A stretch of DNA of 64,000 bases from Nansenia antarctica (Eukaryota; Chordata; Actinopteri; Argentiniformes; Microstomatidae). Positions within the stretch are counted from its first letter, which is position 1, and every line of letters begins with the position of its first letter. The notes below the pieces were generated by a model. The model saw only the letters and a list, made by a program, of their open reading frames with translations. It ran no database searches and was not told the origin of the DNA. The stretch is from assembly GCA_963989245.1 (NCBI GenBank), contig OZ022352.1:870001-934000 (forward strand), written 5' to 3'. A program made the position numbers and the translations under genes. Shown here piece by piece: positions 47,301-53,300 of the stretch.

Positions 47301-50300
47301 GATATAGAATATTGGGTTGATGGGTCTTGTTACGGGGTAGGAGAAACTTTGTGCGCTGGGTATTCCTTAGTTAAAGCACAGAATTCAAAGTTTATTGTAG
47401 AACAGGCTGAGGCAGTTCCTCAGCCTTGCTCAGCTCAGTTGGCTGAATTGATTGCCCTCACAGAAGCATGCAACTTGGGAACCGGACGGAGAGTGACAGT
47501 GTACACCGACTCTGCCTATGCACATAATGTTTGTCATTTTAATGGAGCTGTATGGAGGGGGCGGGGTTTTAAGAGAACTGATGGTACGCCTATACAGCAT
47601 CACGCACAGATCATGAAGCTGTTACAAGCCATGATGAAGCCAAAGGAATTAGCCATAGTGAAGTGTGCCACACACAGGTCTGACTCATCACATGTCACAC
47701 AAGGTAACAGGGCTGCAGAAGATGCAGCCAAAGCCATTACAGGAGCAGACAAGGCAGGTAAAGGTCTTCTGGTCACACATGAAAAGCAATTACAGGGCAT
47801 GGTCACACTTGAGGATTTATTGATGTTACAGAGTAGAGCAACTTTGTTAGACAAGAACGTTTGGCTAGCAAGGGGGGCAAGTCAGGATGACACAGGTCTA
47901 TGGAGGAATCATGAGGGGTTGGTTGTAGCACCCTCAGATTTATTAGGCATGTTAATACGGGAAGCTCATGGATTAGCACATGTGGCTAGGGGGGAGGTAA
48001 GACGCAAGATCACCAAGGAATATGGGTTTTGGAGTCCATATTTGATGGAACAGATTGACCATGCTTTGGGTCAATGTGGGGTCTGTTGGAGAAACAACAT
48101 CAGAGTGGGTACACCAGTGGTGTCTGGGCATATCCCTACCCCAATAGGGCCACGGGTGGTGGACAGGGGGGTGGATGTACAGAGTAGGCAGGATGTTGTG
48201 CCAACAGGTGCCGAGGTCCCCAGAGAACCTGAGAAGGAGGAGCTACGACGAGATGCTGTGGTGTTGCCAGAGCCAGTGGCAATGCCAGTGTTACAGCCAG
48301 TGACATTACCGGCAGTGCCTGAAACCGAGGGGACAGTGGAAAGCTGTCCAGATGCCAATGAACCAGAAACCAACGAAGCAGAGAGTGTTGACAGTCTGGA
48401 GGTCCAGCCTGGGGGTGTCCAAAGCCTGGACACCTGTGCTACTGGGGATGCTGGCGAGTGCCTGCATCATGCTTCAGATGATGCTGAGGGCGATTTCTTT
48501 ACAGATTGTAATTAATAATTAATCATTTTCCAAATAACAAGTCGATTTCTTTACAGGTTATAATTAATATTTGTAATTTACATCTTTTATTTCAAGTTAG
48601 GTCATGTCCACAGCTTTTGATAAGGAATAGCAGAATAGTTTGTATTGATAATTAAGCAGTAAAAGGGTTTTTGTAAATCAGTGAATACTTAGGTGTTGAC
48701 CAGCCTTTGTGATTTGATAATTGTGTTGACCAGAACTGTAATTAGTATTGAATGAGTAATTAAGTGACACATATTCATAAACAATTAGGAAACACATTTA
48801 AGTATAAAGTACTTACACAGATATTAGATTTAAGTTAATACTGCACTGACATACACAAGAGGCAAATCTGTTATTCTGAGTTGCAGGGTTTTGTGTGGAC
48901 GGTTAATACAGTTATATTGGACTAGCATTTGTTTAGCAAATAAGGCAAAATAAGGTGGGTTGTAAGAAGCGTACACCTTATCTAATATAGAATATTGTCA
49001 GCATATTGAGCAAGTAGAATGGGGTCAAATTCAACGAAGCTGTTAAAAGATATTAGTGAACATCGTGGAATGTTGGCTACGTTATCCCCTATGGCTGTAG
49101 TGGAAAAAATGAATCCTCTTGTTAGGGAAATTAGCAAAATGTCTACGAAATGGAATAGCTGTTGGGCATACATTGAACAGCCGTGGCCGAAAGAGGGCAG
49201 CCTTAATTTACAAATAATTGCAACATTGGAAATACTTATCAATGGGCACAAAGCACATCAAAGAGGAAAGATTAGATCAGAGAAACGCAAGTTAGAGTTA
49301 GCTATTTTAGATCTATTTAAGGTAGAGGGACAGAAAATAGCTCAGATGGAACCGGAAAAGAAAAAAGAATTGGCCAGAACACTGGAACAGAAATTGAACA
49401 TTTCATCCCCAGACATGTGTCCTGTCTCCAGTCCCCCTCCATATGCTAAGGCACTGGAGGACCATTCCCAGAAGAAGAAGAAGAAGGAGCCAAGGGGAAA
49501 AGGGGACGACAGGAGTGACGAGGAAGATGACAGCGAAGATGGCAGTGAAGACTCAAGTGATGACGACAATGCAGATGGAGGCTACAACGCGCAGGTCAGG
49601 AAGATGATAGCCACAGCCGAAAGGAAAGGTGGGAGAAGACGCCCGGAGAAAGCGGAAAGAGAGGAAGATTGTCACCGAATGTCATCAAATACATTAAAGA
49701 ACTGTCCAGTGCTGATTCGGGGTAACAAGATGGAATATCATCCGTGGCATCATACAGATCTGTCTGAAGTGATAGAGAAGCTCCCCGTTCTTCAAGACGG
49801 CGGATACCCGTGGACTACTGAGATGGACGTGAGACTGACAGGAACGCAGGCCGCAATGGGAGACCTGAAAAGACTCTTAGCTCTTATTGCAGGATTGGAT
49901 ACAATGCAGGAAATATTGATGAAGGCAGGACTTCATAGATATATCAATACATCAGTTTATGATCCAGAGCTCTTCGCAGCAAACAGAGGCAAACTGTGGA
50001 AAGCAATCAGGGAGATCTACCCTACTCACATTCACCCAGACAATATCATTGTGAAGCCACTGGGGGGAGATGAGAATCCCCGGGGGTTTGTTGCCCGTGT
50101 GCACTCTCAATGGAGAAGTGTGACAGGGAAAGACGCTGAAGATAACCCCTTAGAAAAATCCATAATCAGGGAAAAAATACAAGAAGGGCTTCCTACCCCA
50201 GTTAAGGATAAGCTAGCAGAAGTGGTGGGGCTACGACACATGAACAAAGCTGTTTATATAGACCACGTAGCTCATCAAGTTGAGTTATATCGAAAGAATA

Positions 50301-53300
50301 TTCAGATACAGAAGGCAGAAGACGAAGAATCACTCAGAATATTGACTCATGTGCAATTGACTGAAAGCGAGAGGAACATAGAGGGAGTGCAGGCTTTAGC
50401 CCCACAGCAACAGCCACCTGGAGTGCAGACTGCTACTTACCAGTCCTACTCACAGGGGCCACAAGGGGGGTATCCTGCTACTTACCAGTCCTACCCACAG
50501 GGGCCACAAGGGGGGTATCCATACCCACAAGGACCACCAGGGGTGCAAGCGGTTCCATACCAGATGTACACACAGCCTGGCCAAGGACCACCACCAGGGG
50601 GATGGACAGCAGCAGGGAAGAAGATGCTAGAACCGTGTTACCAATGCGACCAGAATGGACATCTAGCCTGTACCTGCTACAACAGGCCCCAGGGGGGCGC
50701 AGGGGGGAGCCAAGGAGGAGGATATTGGCCCCCTACTACACCTGCTCCAGGAGTGATGAACCCTTACGGAGGCCCAGCAGCTGGCCTATAGGGGTGCCCG
50801 GAAGATCCGAGTGGGAGGTGCCAGCTGGTGGTGACACAGAAGCCTGAAGACGCCACGCACCTTCCTATGTCTAGAGAATATGTGAAGACAATCGGATTTG
50901 AGGGAATTAAACAGCTGATTCCTACAACTGAGCTTGTAGACTTAGAGTACAAGGGACAGAGAGCAACTCTGTCAACATTTGTGTCAGAACACACGCCAAC
51001 AGGGCTGCTAGGGAGAGATGCTCTATGCCAATTGAACTGTACAGTAAAATGCACACCTGACGGCTGTCAGGTGACGGTGCCAGCCGATGTTCAGATTCCA
51101 TCGACAGCCAGAGTGATTAAGCATAGAACAGACCTACAAGCTTTGCCTTTAAAGGGAGCTGATATAGAATATTGGGTTGATGGGTCTTGTTACGGGGTAG
51201 GAGAAACTTTGTGCGCTGGGTATTCCTTAGTTAAAGCACAGAATTCAAAGTTTATTGTAGAACAGGCTGAGGCAGTTCCTCAGCCTTGCTCAGCTCAGTT
51301 GGCTGAATTGATTGCCCTCACAGAAGCATGCAACTTGGGAACCGGACGGAGAGTGACAGTGTACACCGACTCTGCCTATGCACATAATGTTTGTCATTTT
51401 AATGGAGCTGTATGGAGGGGGCGGGGTTTTAAGAGAACTGATGGTACGCCTATACAGCATCACGCACAGATCATGAAGCTGTTACAAGCCATGATGAAGC
51501 CAAAGGAATTAGCCATAGTGAAGTGTGCCACACACAGGTCTGACTCATCACATGTCACACAAGGTAACAGGGCTGCAGAAGATGCAGCCAAAGCCATTAC
51601 AGGAGCAGACAAGGCAGGTAAAGGTCTTCTGGTCACACATGAAAAGCAATTACAGGGCATGGTCACACTTGAGGATTTATTGATGTTACAGAGTAGAGCA
51701 ACTTTGTTAGACAAGAACGTTTGGCTAGCAAGGGGGGCAAGTCAGGATGACACAGGTCTATGGAGGAATCATGAGGGGTTGGTTGTAGCACCCTCAGATT
51801 TATTAGGCATGTTAATACGGGAAGCTCATGGATTAGCACATGTGGCTAGGGGGGAGGTAAGACGCAAGATCACCAAGGAATATGGGTTTTGGAGTCCATA
51901 TTTGATGGAACAGATTGACCATGCTTTGGGTCAATGTGGGGTCTGTTGGAGAAACAACATCAGAGTGGGTACACCAGTGGTGTCTGGGCATATCCCTACC
52001 CCAATAGGGCCACGGGTGGTGGACAGGGGGGTGGATGTACAGAGTAGGCAGGATGTTGTGCCAACAGGTGCCGAGGTCCCCAGAGAACCTGAGAAGGAGG
52101 AGCTACGACGAGATGCTGTGGTGTTGCCAGAGCCAGTGGCAATGCCAGTGTTACAGCCAGTGACATTACCGGCAGTGCCTGAAACCGAGGGGACAGTGGA
52201 AAGCTGTCCAGATGCCAATGAACCAGAAACCAACGAAGCAGAGAGTGTTGACAGTCTGGAGGTCCAGCCTGGGGGTGTCCAAAGCCTGGACACCTGTGCT
52301 ACTGGGGATGCTGGCGAGTGCCTGCATCATGCTTCAGATGATGCTGAGGGCGACTCCCCAGACCTTGATCAGCGTGGGAGGGGACCAGGCGGCTGCCTGA
52401 ACCTCAATGACACTGACGGACGACGACCAGTTAGGAAAAGATTAAAGACTATGAATAGGGTAGTGAAGCAGCAGATCAAAGGGAACGACGGGAATGGACA
52501 GCAGATGATAGCATGGCTGGAAACGGTCTTAGGGGCATGGGAAACTTATTTTGCTAAGATAGGAGCACCTATTATAGCAGACATGATTTTTGACTTTCTT
52601 AGGAGGCAGGGCCTCATTGACTGTTTTTGGAAAATCAGTCACTCAGTCCACGTTAATGAACTTTTCAGAAGACTAGTCCTCACCTGAGGTGAAGATCTAT
52701 GCATTAATGCATTCCCTTTGTCCTATGCTTACTGTTGGAGAATTATGTGTTATGATAACTGAATGTCATTATTTGTGTATTGTCTGTTTGTTTCTATATC
52801 GTGTGATTGAGGTCAGTTGAGAAGTGATGTGGTGGTTATACAAAGCTAGGAGAGAGGTTCTGTTCCTAGCGCAACGAAAATGGAAGCTCCTGACTATGAA
52901 AGTGTTATCAATCTGAGACAGCGGTAAAGGCTGTTCTCCAACTGGGTTCAAGTGCTAGCAACCTCTGACCCTGACGCTTCAAGGACAAAGAAAACATCGG
53001 TCGTTGGAAGTTTCTGTATTGATTTGTGCATGATGAACTGTGTTTAGTTTAATTGTGATTGTTATTTTCAAGATTCTTTTTATTATTGGTTGTTTTCTAT
53101 TTTTTGTTTATGATATCTTTGGGTCCTAATACTGGTCCTGGGTTGGTCTGTGTTATTGTGCTTCTTGTGTTGTGTGTTGGTGTAGTTTTTCTGTTTGTTG
53201 TTGTTTATTTTTAAAAAAAAAAAAAAAGTTTTTTTTTTTTTTTGGGATGTTTTGTGGGGTTTTGTGTTTTTGTTTTTGTTTTATGGTAGTTTAGTTTCGG

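Larger units (their letters stand above)
44637..52353 (+). repeat. 3.86 kb internal tandem duplication of the ERV
   Basis: 44637-48493 and 48494-52353 are tandem copies covering the end of the leader, gag and the pol remnant. The only difference noticed is one extra AAG codon in the lysine run of the second gag (KKKK versus KKKKK). The junction carries a 3-bp CGA shared by both parents (44634, 48491 and 52351). Confidence 0.9.
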
